Origin: Rhizophlyctis rosea
Taxonomy: Eukaryota; Chytridiomycota; Chytridiomycetes; Rhizophlyctidales; Rhizophlyctidaceae
NCBI GenBank assembly: GCA_027596075.1
Contig: JADGJC010000021.1
Coordinates: forward strand, 180,833 to 244,832
Reading direction: 5' to 3'
DNA: 64,000 bases
Made by a program: the position numbers and the translations under genes. Shown here in pieces: positions 1 to 10,693 of the stretch (positions are counted from its first letter, which is position 1; the number at the start of each line of letters is the position of its first letter). Under the pieces are notes generated by a model. The model ran no database searches, was not told the DNA's origin, and was given only the letters and a program-made list of their open reading frames with translations.

Positions 1-609
1 TCCACCTCTGCTTCTTCCGGGTAACTGTCGCGAAGAAATGGACGATCGTTAGCATCATATTTTTTTGGAGCGAACACCAAGCTCTTGCGCACTCACGTAC
101 TCGTCCACCTTATGTATTGGACTCTCAAATTTGAATCCTATCGCCTCCATTGCTCGATCTACCAGTGCCTGCAGAACGTAAATGATGGCCTCGCCGTATC
201 CCTGTTTCAACTTATTTGGGCCGTACTCGAATGCGATGTTTAGCCGCTTCAGTTCGGTCACTGGCAAGCAGATTCAATAATGAATCATGCACAGTTGAAG
301 AGGATGTCAACCAACCTATGTTGGCAGCGGTAGCATTGGGATCATCGAATTGACCTGGCATGTCGAATTGCTGATTGTTGAGTTTGAGGAGCCATGTGAA
401 AAGCGATGTAAAATAGTAGAACTGTTCGTTTGGGTTTGCGGCGGGAAGGGTGAAATAGAAGCGATGGAGAGGTCGGAAGTTCCTGCGCGCGCCAATACAT
501 CAGTTAGGGCATTGTAGGTGCCATGGTGGCCAAAATCTGCGGGTTACATTGGTTTGCAGAAATCCCGGTTGTAGTTTAGGATCTTCAATTTATCCAGAAT
601 GTCGTCCAT
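1..609 (-). CDS. IFT57: Intraflagellar transport protein 57 (IFT57), N-terminal part, runs off the left edge
   Basis: IFT57 is a peripheral IFT-B subunit needed to build cilia and flagella. Exons read on the minus strand are 548-609, 316-482, 97-260 and 1-24; the junctions keep phase. The joined protein contains LDKLKILNY, NEQFYYFTSLFTWLL, the hallmark DDPNATAANI, and NKLKQGYGEAIIYVLQAL followed by IGFKFESPIH, all of which line up with the conserved N-terminal half of animal and algal IFT57 (DDPNATISNI, SKLKSGYGE, IGFTW..P). The start is placed at the ATG at 609 (MDDILDKLK). The frame stays open upstream, so another 5' exon is possible. The coiled-coil C-terminal half lies outside the window. 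This is the best single indicator that the organism makes flagellated zoospores. Confidence 0.88.
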
Positions 610-994
610 GGTAGGATCTGAGAGCTGTTGGTACGGGTTGTTGAGAGAAAAGTATCTGTAATGGATGGGGCTGAAAAAAGTACTTCAGGCATCAAAAACT
701 CCAGGAAGCCGATGGGGAGAACCAGAGGGAGAGTGGCGATGTTCACTCGCTGACGTGATCCATTACAATGCACGTGACCTGCGGGCCCAATGCCCACAAA
801 ATGCCAAATGGAATCTCCAGTCCCATTCCAGTCCCATTCCACCTTGGCGTCACTCGTTCCTCTCCCTCTCCCATCACCATTTCGCTTCTTCAAGCTCCAC
901 GCCCCGATAACGAAAGCATTTACTGGGTTAAGCCGTTTGCAGTGACCGACCTATCTCCTCACCTTCAAATAGTTATATTTCTATATACCACACT
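610..994. promoter_or_regulatory. Divergent intergenic region between IFT57 and syntaxin-6
   Basis: This 385-base gap separates two divergently transcribed genes and presumably holds both promoters. Open frames across it on both strands look like shadows. No clear TATA box was found close to either start. An upstream non-coding or coding exon of IFT57 may begin here. Confidence 0.4.
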
Positions 995-2144
995 ATGGCC
1001 GAAGACCCATATTTCGCCCTCAAAGAGTAAGCCATCCTCTTCGTCCCCTATCCTCCACAGTCACTTACCCCAATACTCCCCACTACAACAGTGAAGTCCA
1101 AACAAACGTATCAAACACCCAAAAACTCTTCCAAAACTGGCAAAACTCTCTGAATGACCCAAACTCCTCCTCCTCGGCCGTCGACTCCTTCAAACGGGAT
1201 ACAGACGCGTTGAAGGAGGCACTACGGGATATCGACGAGGACTTGTCGGCGTTGGAAGAAACTATCTCCATTGTAGAATCAAATCCAGCAAAGTTCCGTT
1301 TAGATGTGCGGGAGATTGGGCAGAGGAAGGACTTTATTGCAAAGATTAAACGGCAGGTTCAGGTGAGTGGGATTTATTGTAGGAAAGCCCATTGTGAAAG
1401 TGTGCTCATTGTCAATTATGCATTGTAGGACATGCGCAGTGTAGTATCGCAACCATCATTAACTCGGACAAGGGAAGAAAAGGCCGCTCGAGAGGTTCGT
1501 GTATATCTCATGCTGCATATATGGTATCGTGCGCCAAATCCAAACATCAGACGAACGCTCAGACATTCCCAATACACTAAACAGGCACTCTTCCAACCAA
1601 GCAAAACCGTCAGAACAACAGACAAATATGGCCGCACCGAGGAGGAGTACCGCATGTCCAACGCTCGTTTCATCGAGCGAGAGCAGCAGCAGCAACAGAT
1701 GCTGATGCGGCAGCAGGATGAGCAAATGGACGATGTATATGATACTGTTGTGGGATTGAAAGATATTGCAACAGTGATGGGGAATGAGTTGGAGGATCAG
1801 ACGCTGTAAGTTGATGTTGTGGAGGTTGTGCATTATGCGATGGGAAATGCTGTTCGTGGTGCTCATTGATTGATTGTGTCACTTAATTCGTCACATACGC
1901 CTCCAGATTACTACGGGACATGGAATCGCAAGTGGATACAACTGCGGGGAAGTTGCAGTTGGGTATCAGACGCATGAATGATTTCATTAAGGCTAATTCA
2001 AGTAAGCATTCAATGATGCATAGCAAAACGACTTCGCCCGACCACATCTCACCCAACCTTTCTTCAGGTTCCAAACAACAATACTGCATCATCGTTCTAA
2101 TCATCATACTTGTCATCCTGCTCATCATGGTCATCACGCTGTGA
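995..2144 (+). CDS. Syntaxin-6 / Tlg1-type Qc-SNARE
   Basis: Six exons (995-1026, 1092-1362, 1429-1494, 1585-1805, 1907-2001, 2068-2144) join in phase to a 253-residue protein. It begins MAEDPYFALKDEVQ, matching the start of syntaxin-6 (MEDPFFVVKGEVQ), and has the helical N-domain, a Gln-rich linker, then a SNARE motif around QMDDVYDTVVGLKDIA with the zero-layer Gln in LEDQTLLLRDME. It ends in a tail-anchor helix (CIIVLIIILVILLIMVITL). Family knowledge: Qc-SNAREs of this group drive fusion at the trans-Golgi and endosomes. An intron cuts inside the SNARE motif at LEDQTL/LLRD. Length and domain order are normal for the family. The alternative would be syntaxin-10 or a Vam7-like protein, but the N-terminus favours syntaxin-6/Tlg1. 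Confidence 0.9.
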
Positions 2145-3120
2145 CAGTTGTATCAACTTCGATGCGTCAAATCTGGTGTGGACATTTCGTGACTTGATGA
2201 TTGAGAAGCGTTTGGCGATCATTCTATATACCCCTCTCCGCTATGTTTTGGTGTTCTGTACATACGACGCAATATACCGTAGAAATAGAGTAACTGGCGA
2301 TGCATGTATAGTTTGTGTGTTGGGCCGTCTGTTATCGAAGTAGGTCGATTTCTGGAGAGGGAGCCTGGGAAACGGCTACCACATCCAAGGAAGGCAGCAG
2401 GCGCGCAGGTTACGAAACTTTTGAGAGCGCTACGAGAGGTGCAATGGCGAGACGCCATCGGACAGTGAGAGTTTTGAGCATTGTCCACGCAACTGTGTTG
2501 CCGATAGCAGATTCTCATGACTCAGACCAGGCAAGCTCACGGGCTAGCTGAATGTTGGCCGAGGTGAAGGGTGTGACGATTCCGACTGCTCTTGGTGTCA
2601 GATTGACGGCATTTCATGCAGATTCTGCAGTGGCCATCAAGGATCGTCAATCATTTTAAGAACAAGTACGCTTGCACTCATTTTTTATAAGGCATGTGTA
2701 AGCATCTGAGATTGAGTGGGTATTGATCAGCACGGCATAAGGTTTAAGAATGCGATCGTTGCGGACCGGCAACGGTTGGATTAGGTGATTGTCCGCCTCC
2801 CGCAGTGCAGTCCTTGAGTTCTTTGTGATAATCCTGACTTGGCTCGTCAGGACTCACTTCACACAAACTGTGACCTGCAAGTCGCTAGTCATTCCTTGTC
2901 TTCCCTCATGCACGCACGCCTCCAACCTCGACCAAGATTTCTGCCTGCATCATCGCCGTATCCAAGCCCACATCAGTTTACATAATTTCCAATTCTGGGT
3001 ACCCACTCTCAGAGCCCCAATATTGCGTATGGAGTTTGAGCCACGTGCTAACTAGTCTTTCCGGAGTCCGGAAGTCCAAATGCTCTCGGTACCCATAAGC
3101 GGAGAAGATCGACACGAGAG
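2145..3120. other. Gene-free stretch
   Basis: This is the 3' flank of syntaxin-6 and the far upstream flank of the PDI gene. Short open frames on both strands show no domain, no coherent composition and no splice-consistent extension. A CACGTG palindrome occurs near 3042. No RNA gene was recognised. Confidence 0.4.
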
Positions 3121-3130
3121 TCCTAGTCAC

Positions 3131-3208
3131 TCCACGTCATATGCACCACTAACTCCACGTCACCCGACCAATCAGATCGTTCCCAAGCCTCCAGGTGTAG
3201 GGTATAAA
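3131..3208 (+). promoter_or_regulatory. Candidate unfolded-protein-response promoter: two UPRE-like sites, CCAAT box, TATA box
   Basis: TCCACGTCA occurs twice, at 3131-3139 and 3154-3162. Its reverse complement, TGACGTGGA, matches the animal UPRE core TGACGTG bound by XBP1/ATF6 and contains the ACGTCA half-site of CREB/ATF-type bZIP factors. A CCAAT box follows at 3168-3172 and TATAAA at 3203-3208. This is a compact, ordered promoter on the same strand as the ER protein disulfide isomerase that starts at 3843. GTGAGT at 3238 could be the donor of a 5'UTR intron bridging the roughly 600 bases to that start. The elements are seen directly. Their role in ER stress is inferred from the downstream KDEL protein. 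Confidence 0.5.
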
Positions 3209-3842
3209 TTCACGCATGCACCTTCCATCAATCACGGTGAGTAGACAGGCGAACCCACGACGCGATTACGAACGAGAAAGAAGATCCCATCCGCGAGGCG
3301 AAGTGACTGAAAAAAGCGTGTCCCCTTAATTAAAGAGTACCCCCTTCAATGGGGATGAGAGGGTTGGATAGCCGGCCGCGTTCCCGGAGACGTCCAGAGG
3401 CGTGTGTCCTATAGCTTCCATTACCACCCTCGAAAGGATTGGACGTCCCCTTCGGGTCCGGAACCGAAGGCATTCACTCCATTATCATCCTTTTGCAATT
3501 CTTGGCTAATAGCCTTTGCACAATGTTATGTCACATACATTATTTGGTTAAATGCTATCCAACTCAATTCCCTGTCTTGCCCACCATTCCCACCAAACCC
3601 ACAAAATTACAGTAAATGGGGGTCCTAGTGTGGTGCAACGCCAGGGTCTGTGGGGGTGGCTTTGCTTAGATGAGCCAATGAGGTGAAGCCAACCTGGCTC
3701 AGGTCAGCAGATCGCGATGGAACACTTTTCCACCCTTCTTTCTGAAGCTTTCCACAAAGCTATTTCTATCCCAGCACGCTGTCAAACCCATCTCCCACCC
3801 ACAGATCCCACAACCGATAGCACACCTTCACCATTGTCTGCA
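3209..3842 (+). other. Presumed 5' leader / UTR intron of the PDI gene
   Basis: This stretch lies between the TATA box at 3203 and the PDI start at 3843. It contains a donor-like GTGAGT at 3238 and GC-rich inverted segments, including CCCCTTCAATGGGG at 3342-3355 and a GGAC..TTCG..GTCC stem-loop near 3439-3459. It matches no U-type snRNA, U3, SRP or RNase P motif known to me. No convincing ORF was found. Confidence 0.3.
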
Positions 3843-5893
3843 ATGTATTCACCAACTCTACTGCAACGAGCAGTCTTCTGGCTGCTCGGGCTGTCTATTT
3901 TAGTCAACAGCGTTTCCGCCTTTTACAGCAAGCGCGATGCTGTAGTCAATGTAGATAGTGCCAACTGGCAGAAGGAAGTTATGGAGACGGAGGTATGCCC
4001 GTGCGGCTTGTCTTTTCATCGGCACCCTTTGAAATCAGTTTCTTATCTGACACCTCTGCTTGACATAGCACGCCGTTTTGGCAGAGTTTTACGCTCCTTG
4101 GTGTGGCCACTGTAAAAACTTGGTACGTCTCAATACACGCCGGAACCCGCACTCAGCGTTCACCTTCGACTGGATGACTCAATGTTTTATCCTCTTGATA
4201 TGCTTGTGTAGACTCCCGAATACAAGAAAGCCGCGGAAAAGCTGAAGGGTCTCGTCAAGGTTGTGGCTATCGACTGTGATGCTGAGAAGAACAAGCCTAC
4301 ATGTGGCGCTTACCAAATTAGAGGTATGCACAGATCTCTATAAATTACGGCAAGGGCACTATACTTACGGTTCATCCGTTAGGCTTCCCCACATTGAAGC
4401 TTTTCGGCACCGGAAAGAAGGGCATGCCAGAAGGTACGAGGACGCTTGGAGCCAGCAACGCACATGCACCGGCCCTCGCTAACGTTGTAATAATCAGATT
4501 ACAACGGTCCCAGGACGGCAAAAGGATTGGTAGATGCCGCCGTAGCAAAGATTAGGGGATACGTTACTCCAATTGGTCACGGAACTTCCAAAAAGGCCGC
4601 CACGTATGAAGATTTCATCGCCAAGGATGTTAGTAAACAAACCATATGGTGTGGCTGTACCATCTCGAGATGTTGACATCTTTTGTCTGCAGGCCGGAAA
4701 GCTCGCCAAGGTCATCCTAGTTTCCCAGAAATCGTCCACCCCACCACTTTTCAAAGCCTTGTCGACCGAGTATCATCACCGTTTGAACTTTGGCGAGGTC
4801 AAAAGTCAACAGAAGGATCTGGTGGAGAAGTTGAAGGTGGAGAACTTCCCCGCCGTCGTGGTTATTCCGAAGGAGGAGGGTGCGGAGCCCATTGTTTATG
4901 ATGGTAGGATCCCTGTCCGCGTCATATTCGAAGAATCTTATGACTTAATGGCCATTGACTTGCAGGCGCCATGAAGTTCGCCGCGTTGAGCGAGTTCCTT
5001 GACAAGTATGCTGTTGAGGCCAAGAAGGGAAAGAGGTCCAGCTCGAAGGCGGACGAGGAGGAGCCGAAGAAGGAGGCACCTAAGAAGAAGAAGAACGACG
5101 TTCCTTGTAAGTGCTGCCACGTGTCTTACCTCTTTGAACACCACATTGATAGAGATCTTCAAAAACCCCACACCCAGTCGACCCCAAAATCCCCGAACTC
5201 CAATCCCAATCCGACCTAACCCACCACTGCCTAACAAACAACACCATCTGCGCAATCTCCTTCCTAACCCTCGAACCCGACTACCCCGACTCCGTCACCG
5301 CCCACACCCTCGACATCTCCCTCCTCCAATCCATCAAGCAGAAATTCCACTCCTCCCACCCCGAAACCCCACTAACATTCCTCTGGGTCAACCCCATCAC
5401 CCTCGGCGCGAAACTAATCCAAGATTTCGGCGTCAGCGATATGTACCCTACTATGTTGGTTATCGCGAACAACGGGAAGGATAAGGCTAAGGGGTTGTAT
5501 TGGAGGTTTATGGGGAGTTGGGAGGAGAAGAGTGTTGAGGAGTTTGTGCGGGATTCGATTGCGGGTGGGACGGGGAGGAATAGGGTTAGGAAGTATGAGT
5601 TTGAGCCGGTTTTGGATAAGGGGGTTAGGCAGAGGGTTGTGGAGAGGGCGGAGGAGGTTAGGGAGGAGGTGAAGGTGAAGGTGGAGGAGGTTAAGGAGAA
5701 AGCTGAGGAGGTTAAGGAGAAGGTTGTGGAGAAGGCTGAGGAGGTTAAGGAGAAGGCGGAGGAGGTGAAGGAGGCTGCCGAGGAGAAGGCCGAGGAGATC
5801 AAGGAGGCCGTTAAGGAGAAGGTGGAAGAGGTCACCGAGGCCATCAAGGAGAAGGTCGAGGAGGCGAAGGAGGCAGTCAAGGATGAATTGTGA
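3843..5893 (+). CDS. ER protein disulfide isomerase (P5/Mpd1-like) with helical repeat tail and KDEL
   Basis: Eight exons (3843-3992, 4069-4122, 4212-4323, 4383-4433, 4498-4628, 4693-4903, 4966-5106, 5178-5893) join in phase to 521 residues. A signal peptide (about residues 1-26, LLGLSILVNSVSA) precedes one thioredoxin-like a-domain with the redox motif EFYAPWCGHCKNL and the cis-Pro loop GFPTLKLFG. Two thioredoxin-like b-type regions without CxxC follow, separated by a Lys/Glu-rich linker, and then about 84 residues of near-pure K/E/A/V helix. The last four residues are KDEL, the ER-retention signal. Family role: oxidising and isomerising disulfides in the ER lumen. The single a-domain resembles Mpd1/P5-type enzymes; the repetitive tail is not normal for the family. 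A possible UPR promoter lies upstream. Confidence 0.9.
5641..5890 (+). repeat. 11-residue (33-nt) amphipathic K/E repeat region in the PDI tail
   Basis: The last 84 codons of the PDI gene are an imperfect array of 11-residue units such as KEKVEEVTEAI, KEKVEEAKEAV and EEKAEEIKEAV, visible in DNA as repeating GAGGAGGTTAAGGAGAAG-type blocks. An 11-residue period with acidic and basic positions is typical of group 3 LEA-like and apolipoprotein-like amphipathic helices. The array runs up to the KDEL codons. Confidence 0.8.
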
Positions 5894-6076
5894 TCTGTTA
5901 CACTCCATTTGTGCTTATTGAATATAGTTGACATCTAATGCCCAAAACATCATTTCACATTCTCGCTGTTCCTTACCGGAAGAAACATCTAACTCCTATA
6001 TTCAAAACCTATGCAAAACCTGAAAAAACCACCTATATGCATCTACCAAAACCCTACACTACACTACCCCCACCCC

Positions 6077-9000
6077 CTAAAACAAATACACCCCCCTACT
6101 CATCGCAACCTCCCTAACAGGCTCCGCCCCAATCCTCTGCCCATCAACCTTGACAACATACGTCTCAGGATCAACCTCAATCCTCGGACAAAAATCATTC
6201 AGTTTCATATCCTTTTTCCCAACCGTTCGACAACCCTTAACCGCCTCTACGCGTTTTTTCAACCCATATGTACCAACCACACCCTTTTCGATCGAGGCTT
6301 TGGAAACGAAGGCGACGCATGTCCGCCCGGATTGTACGGAGGATGCGTGGGCGCCGAACATGGGGCGGGAGAGGACTGGTTGGGGTGTTGGGATTCTGGT
6401 GGGGGAGGGAGTTAGTCGAGGAGGATGAAAGGGGTTTTGAGAGTGGGGAGGGGAAACTTACGAAGCATTCGCATCACCCATTTGTGCCCATGCGATCACA
6501 CCACCCTTCAAGATCCTCTCTGGCTTCGTGCCGAAAAACGCGGGTTTGTATTGCACCAAGTCCGCCAACTTTCCAACCTCGATAGACCCGACGACGTGTG
6601 AGATGCCATGTGCGAGCGCCCTAATATGCGAATCAAGCCAAAAAACGTAAGAATGCACACCACAAAACCAAACCAACACACAACCCGCAACCAAAACTCA
6701 CACATTAATCGTATACTTCGCAACATATCTCCTAACCCTACAATTATCCCCTCCCCCACCCCTCCTCTCATCCTCCTCCAAGCGGCCCCGCACCTTCTTC
6801 ATCTTATCCGCCGTCTGCCACGTCCGACTCACTACCTCCCCTACACGTCCCATAGCCTGCGAATCCGACGAAATGATCGAAATAGCGCCTAGGTCTTGCA
6901 AGACGTCTTCAGCGCCAATCGTTTCCGCTCGAATACGGGACTCGGCGAACGCGATGTCTTCGGGGATGTCTTTGGAGAGGTGGTGGCAGACCTGGGGGGG
7001 GGAGGGTGTGAGTGAAGGCGCTTATGATGCTGGAATACAGGTGCAAGGTGAATGAGGGAGACTGTACGTACCATGAGCATGTCCAGGTGTTCTAAATGAG
7101 TATGACACACGCAATGTGGGATGGGGAGAAGTCAGTAAATAAATGGGCAAGCAAAGCAGTAAGCAAATAAACAGAATCCGACGCTCTATTCCACACCAAC
7201 CGCAAACCCACCATCCAACGTATTAACCGTCAAAGGCCTAGTCGGATTCGTCGAACTAGGAATAACATTCGGCTCCGCACACACACGAATAATATCCGGT
7301 GCATGACCTCCTCCTGCTCCTTCACTGTGGTACGCGTGGATCGTCCGGCCTTTAAACGCTTCAATAGAAGCCTCGACGAATCCAGACTCGTTCAACGTGT
7401 CGGTGTGAATGGTGGCTTGTACGTCGTACTGATCGCACATGGAGAGACAATTGTCGATTGCGGAGGGTGTGGTGCCCCAGTCTTCGTGGAGCTGTGGGTG
7501 GGGAGGGGCGTTATGGGAGGTGGGAGCGACGTTGTAGAATGAGGTAACTACGTAAGAGATGGTTGCAAGGTTGTAGAATGAGGAAAATTCATACCTTTAA
7601 GCCTACTGCACCAGCGTTGATTTGATCGACTATCGCAACGGGCGCAGATGTGTTACCCTTCCCAGTGAAACCAACATTGATGGGCATTTCATCTGTTGCC
7701 TGAAGCATCATACGGATATGGGTTTTGCCTGGTGTGCATGTGGTGGCGTTCGTGCCAGTGTTTGGACCAGTGCCGCCTCCAATCACCGTTGTGATACCCG
7801 TTGCGAGTGCCTGCCCCCAACCAGATTAGACCGAGCCTCTCAAGGAGAGAAGCTGAACTTAACAATACCTGTATGCAGATCTGCGGGCAAATGAAGTGAA
7901 CGTGGGCATCAATCGCACCCGCAGTGAAAATGCTTCCTTCTCCAGCTAGCACTTCCGTAGCTTCGCCAACAATCATTCCAGGCGTCACGCCAGCCATGAC
8001 GGCCGGGTTACCAGCTTTCCCAATTCCAGCAATGAGACCGTCCCGAATACCGATGTCCGCCTAGACGCATGTTAAATATCCGTTCACCAAAAAGCATGCA
8101 GACCGCATCCCACCTTGTAAATCCCCGTATAATCCACAATCACCGCATTGGTAATCACCAAATCCAACGCTACTCCTTCCTCCACCCCAGTAGCTTGCCC
8201 CATCCCTTCCCGAATGACCTTCCCACCACCGAAAACGCATTCATCTCCATATACAGTGTAATCTTTCTCAATCTCTATGTACAGATCTGTGTCCGCAAGA
8301 CGGATGCGGTCGCCTGTTGTGGGACCATAAGCGTCAGCATACCGGTTGCGGTCGATTTGGTGCGGGGATGGAGGTGCGATGGCCTGTGTCAGCTTTTCGT
8401 GTGCAAATCCACGGGCCTGGAGGTTGGCGATAATTTGTGGGAGTCGGTTGACATCTACTGGGCCTGTGGCTAGTCCGTTACCGCCGAAGATGACCTTTTC
8501 GCCGGCGATGTCTGTTAGAGTCACCAACTTTGTTTCTCCTGTGAAGCGGAGGAGATTCCAAAAAGAAATGTAAAAAACCGAACGTTACACCACGCGCTTG
8601 GAACCGATGCCATAAAGCATTACCAGGTTCGAAACGGACGGCTGTTCCAGCTGGAATGTCCAGGCGCCGCCCATAAGCGATTTCGCGATCGAACTTCATT
8701 TGTGCATTGACTTCTATGAAATGATAGTGACTGCCGACCTGATTGAAGTCGTTGAGTCTCATCAAATGGAAGTCGACATGCCACCGCGCGTGTGCTTACT
8801 TGCACTGGTCGATCCCCATTGTTGGTAACCTTCAACGAGTACCTCTTCCTGCCTTCATTGATGACAATCTTGCCCGGCTTTACAATGACAGCACCAGGCG
8901 CTTCTTCATCCTCATCCGCACTCCCAAACACGCTCTTGTCCGGCACGGGCAGAAAACTCCCATACAATGCGGTGTTTAAGTCCCCATCCAAAGTGGCGAT

Positions 9001-9297
9001 AGGGTTGTGAATGGTCACTAGCTTGGTTCCGTCTAGGAAGCTTCCCTCCACTTGTACTTCATGAAGCGTATGTATGACACCTGGCAGGACGTGTCGCCGG
9101 CCTAGGATTTTTTGACCGACGTCCATTAGTTGAGCTACCGTGTGATGACCATCGCGGATGAATTCCAGCAGTTGAGTCGCGATGAGGGCTGTTGCTTCCG
9201 CGTGGTTCAGACGCAAACCGCGTGCTAGACGCTTCTGAGCTAGGAAGCCTGCTTGGTGCAGAACTAGCTTGTCTAGCTCAGAAGGGATGAGATGCAT
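6077..9297 (-). CDS. Urease (single-chain, nickel-dependent)
   Basis: Urease hydrolyses urea to ammonia and carbamate. Ten minus-strand exons (8800-9297, 8591-8738, 8114-8538, 7869-8060, 7810-7595, 7491-7212, 7091-7072, 6991-6702, 6620-6462, 6395-6077) join in phase to 848 residues, normal for plant/fungal urease. The fused gamma ([17 protein letters not shown]), beta ([10 protein letters not shown]) and alpha parts occur in that order. Active-site features are visible: DAHVHF, the carbamylated-Lys site GLKLHEDWG (the Lys is the last codon before an intron), [23 protein letters not shown], the flap MVCHHL and [12 protein letters not shown]. The flap is encoded across a 20-nt microexon. It shares a 314-base promoter with the NDUFB4-like gene. 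Its nickel-insertion accessory genes are not in this window. Confidence 0.95.
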
Positions 9298-9611
9298 ACT
9301 GTCAACGTCGGATGGCGGGGATGGGATGGGGGTTGGGAGGATGGAGTAAACAAAGGGGAGAAGGGAGGAAAAGGGGGGACGCGATAAGCAGGAGGGTTGT
9401 GGCTGGCTGCCGATATTCCCCATGTGTCGGATGACATAAGCAGGTGATAATCGTCATGCTGACACAACGTGACTCATACCACCCTCCACCTCCAACACCG
9501 ATTTGGACTTTGCTCGAGCCCACTTCATTCTTGTACCATCACCATCCTCTTTCGCGCAGAGTGCCATTTACATACTTCCACAACTAGAAGGAGCGAAGAA
9601 CAAACGCAACC
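9298..9611. promoter_or_regulatory. Bidirectional promoter of urease (-) and NDUFB4-like gene (+)
   Basis: This 314-base divergent gap contains GATAAG at 9383-9388 and GATAA at 9446-9450. GATA-type sites are bound by AreA/Gln3-class nitrogen regulators that control urea and arginine catabolism in fungi. The motif is short and can occur by chance, so the regulatory reading is inference. Confidence 0.4.
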
Positions 9612-10381
9612 ATGGGCGGACACGGGCAAAAGTACCCTCCAGTGCTGGTAAGTCTCTTGCTGGTCGTTTGATGGTCACACTGGGTTCATATGAACCCTCC
9701 ATTGGTCCACTTCCAACTCACCACTCTCTCTCAACAGATTGACCCTGCAATCGGTAAGCACCTTCTCCCTCACACAACCACTTTCCCGACTAGACGAGCG
9801 TCACATTGAAGTCTTCCTGTTGTTAACTTCATCTGCTGACCTTCAACCTCCTTCACAGAAAAGCACTACCACTTGCATGACATGTCACAAACGCACTTCA
9901 GATTCACACCGCGTATCGTCCGCAACTCCATCATCCTCACTCTTGTTATCCCCGGGCTGTTGTGGTGGGCGTCTTGGGAGACTGAGGTGAGCAGAAGATT
10001 CGAGAAGGGCAAAAGGAAGGAGGGGGGGGTGGGGGGGGTGTGTCGGTTCAGGGACCGGGGACGGTGCAGAACGTCAGGTCCACAGCAGCAGAGGCGGAAC
10101 ATTGATGGTTCAAGTACTTGGTCCAATATGCCGTGACACCAAATGGTTCCGCGTGACCCACAGAGCACATCGGAAAATATCCAGTCTCAACGCTGGCCCA
10201 ATTTTTCGATCACAACAATAACACATCTCTCCACCCCATTCCGCAGGGTTCAATCAGACCCGCAGGAGTCCGTCGCGGTGAAGAATGGTTCGTCCTCAGG
10301 CACAAGAAGAACCTCGCTGATATCCGACAGGAAGAAATTGATGAGGCCAAGGGCATTCCCAGGAAGCCCAACCTCGTCTAA
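9612..10381 (+). CDS. NADH dehydrogenase (complex I) NDUFB4/B15-like accessory subunit
   Basis: Four exons (9612-9647, 9738-9753, 9859-9986, 10247-10381) join in phase to 104 residues. The second exon is only 16 nt. The protein starts MGGHGQKYPPVLIDPAIEK, has the HFRFTPRIVRNSIILTLV segment leading into one membrane helix (IILTLVIPGLLWWASW), and then the GSIRPAGVRRGEEWF tail. This matches the layout of the B15/NDUFB4 family: a short N-terminus, an RxTPR..R segment, one transmembrane helix, then a W/F-rich RRGE motif. The role would be a structural subunit of the membrane arm of mitochondrial complex I. Family assignment is by remembered pattern only and is moderately sure. Confidence 0.68.
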
Positions 10382-10693
10382 TGGGGAAGCATTCCCCTCG
10401 CCTCTGTATAATATATATGCCAACGATATCCCACGCCGAAGAGAAGGAAGAAAGGTTGAGAATTGGTATGGCGTTTGATTTCGGAAACTGGACTTTGATG
10501 CTACGAAATCGCCGAATCAGATGGGATGTGGGTTGTGGGTTCATGGATGGAGACATGATGTGATGTTGGTCAACTTGGTTGCTGGAAAAACCAACGCGCT
10601 ACGCATGCCATCATTAAGTACAAAAAGCCGAAATTTTACAGGCAACGGCAAAACCCCTTCGACTATATAACAACATCAAATTCCTCAACCGTT
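10382..10693. other. Convergent 3' flanks
   Basis: This gap lies between the stop codons of the convergent NDUFB4-like and SLY1 genes. It should hold both 3'UTRs and polyadenylation signals. No other gene is seen. Confidence 0.4.

Noticed and set aside
5281..5934. Long minus-strand frames opposite the PDI tail (Leu/Ser-rich)
   Set aside because: They are the complement of the K/E repeat codons; composition is an artefact and the plus-strand gene is certain.
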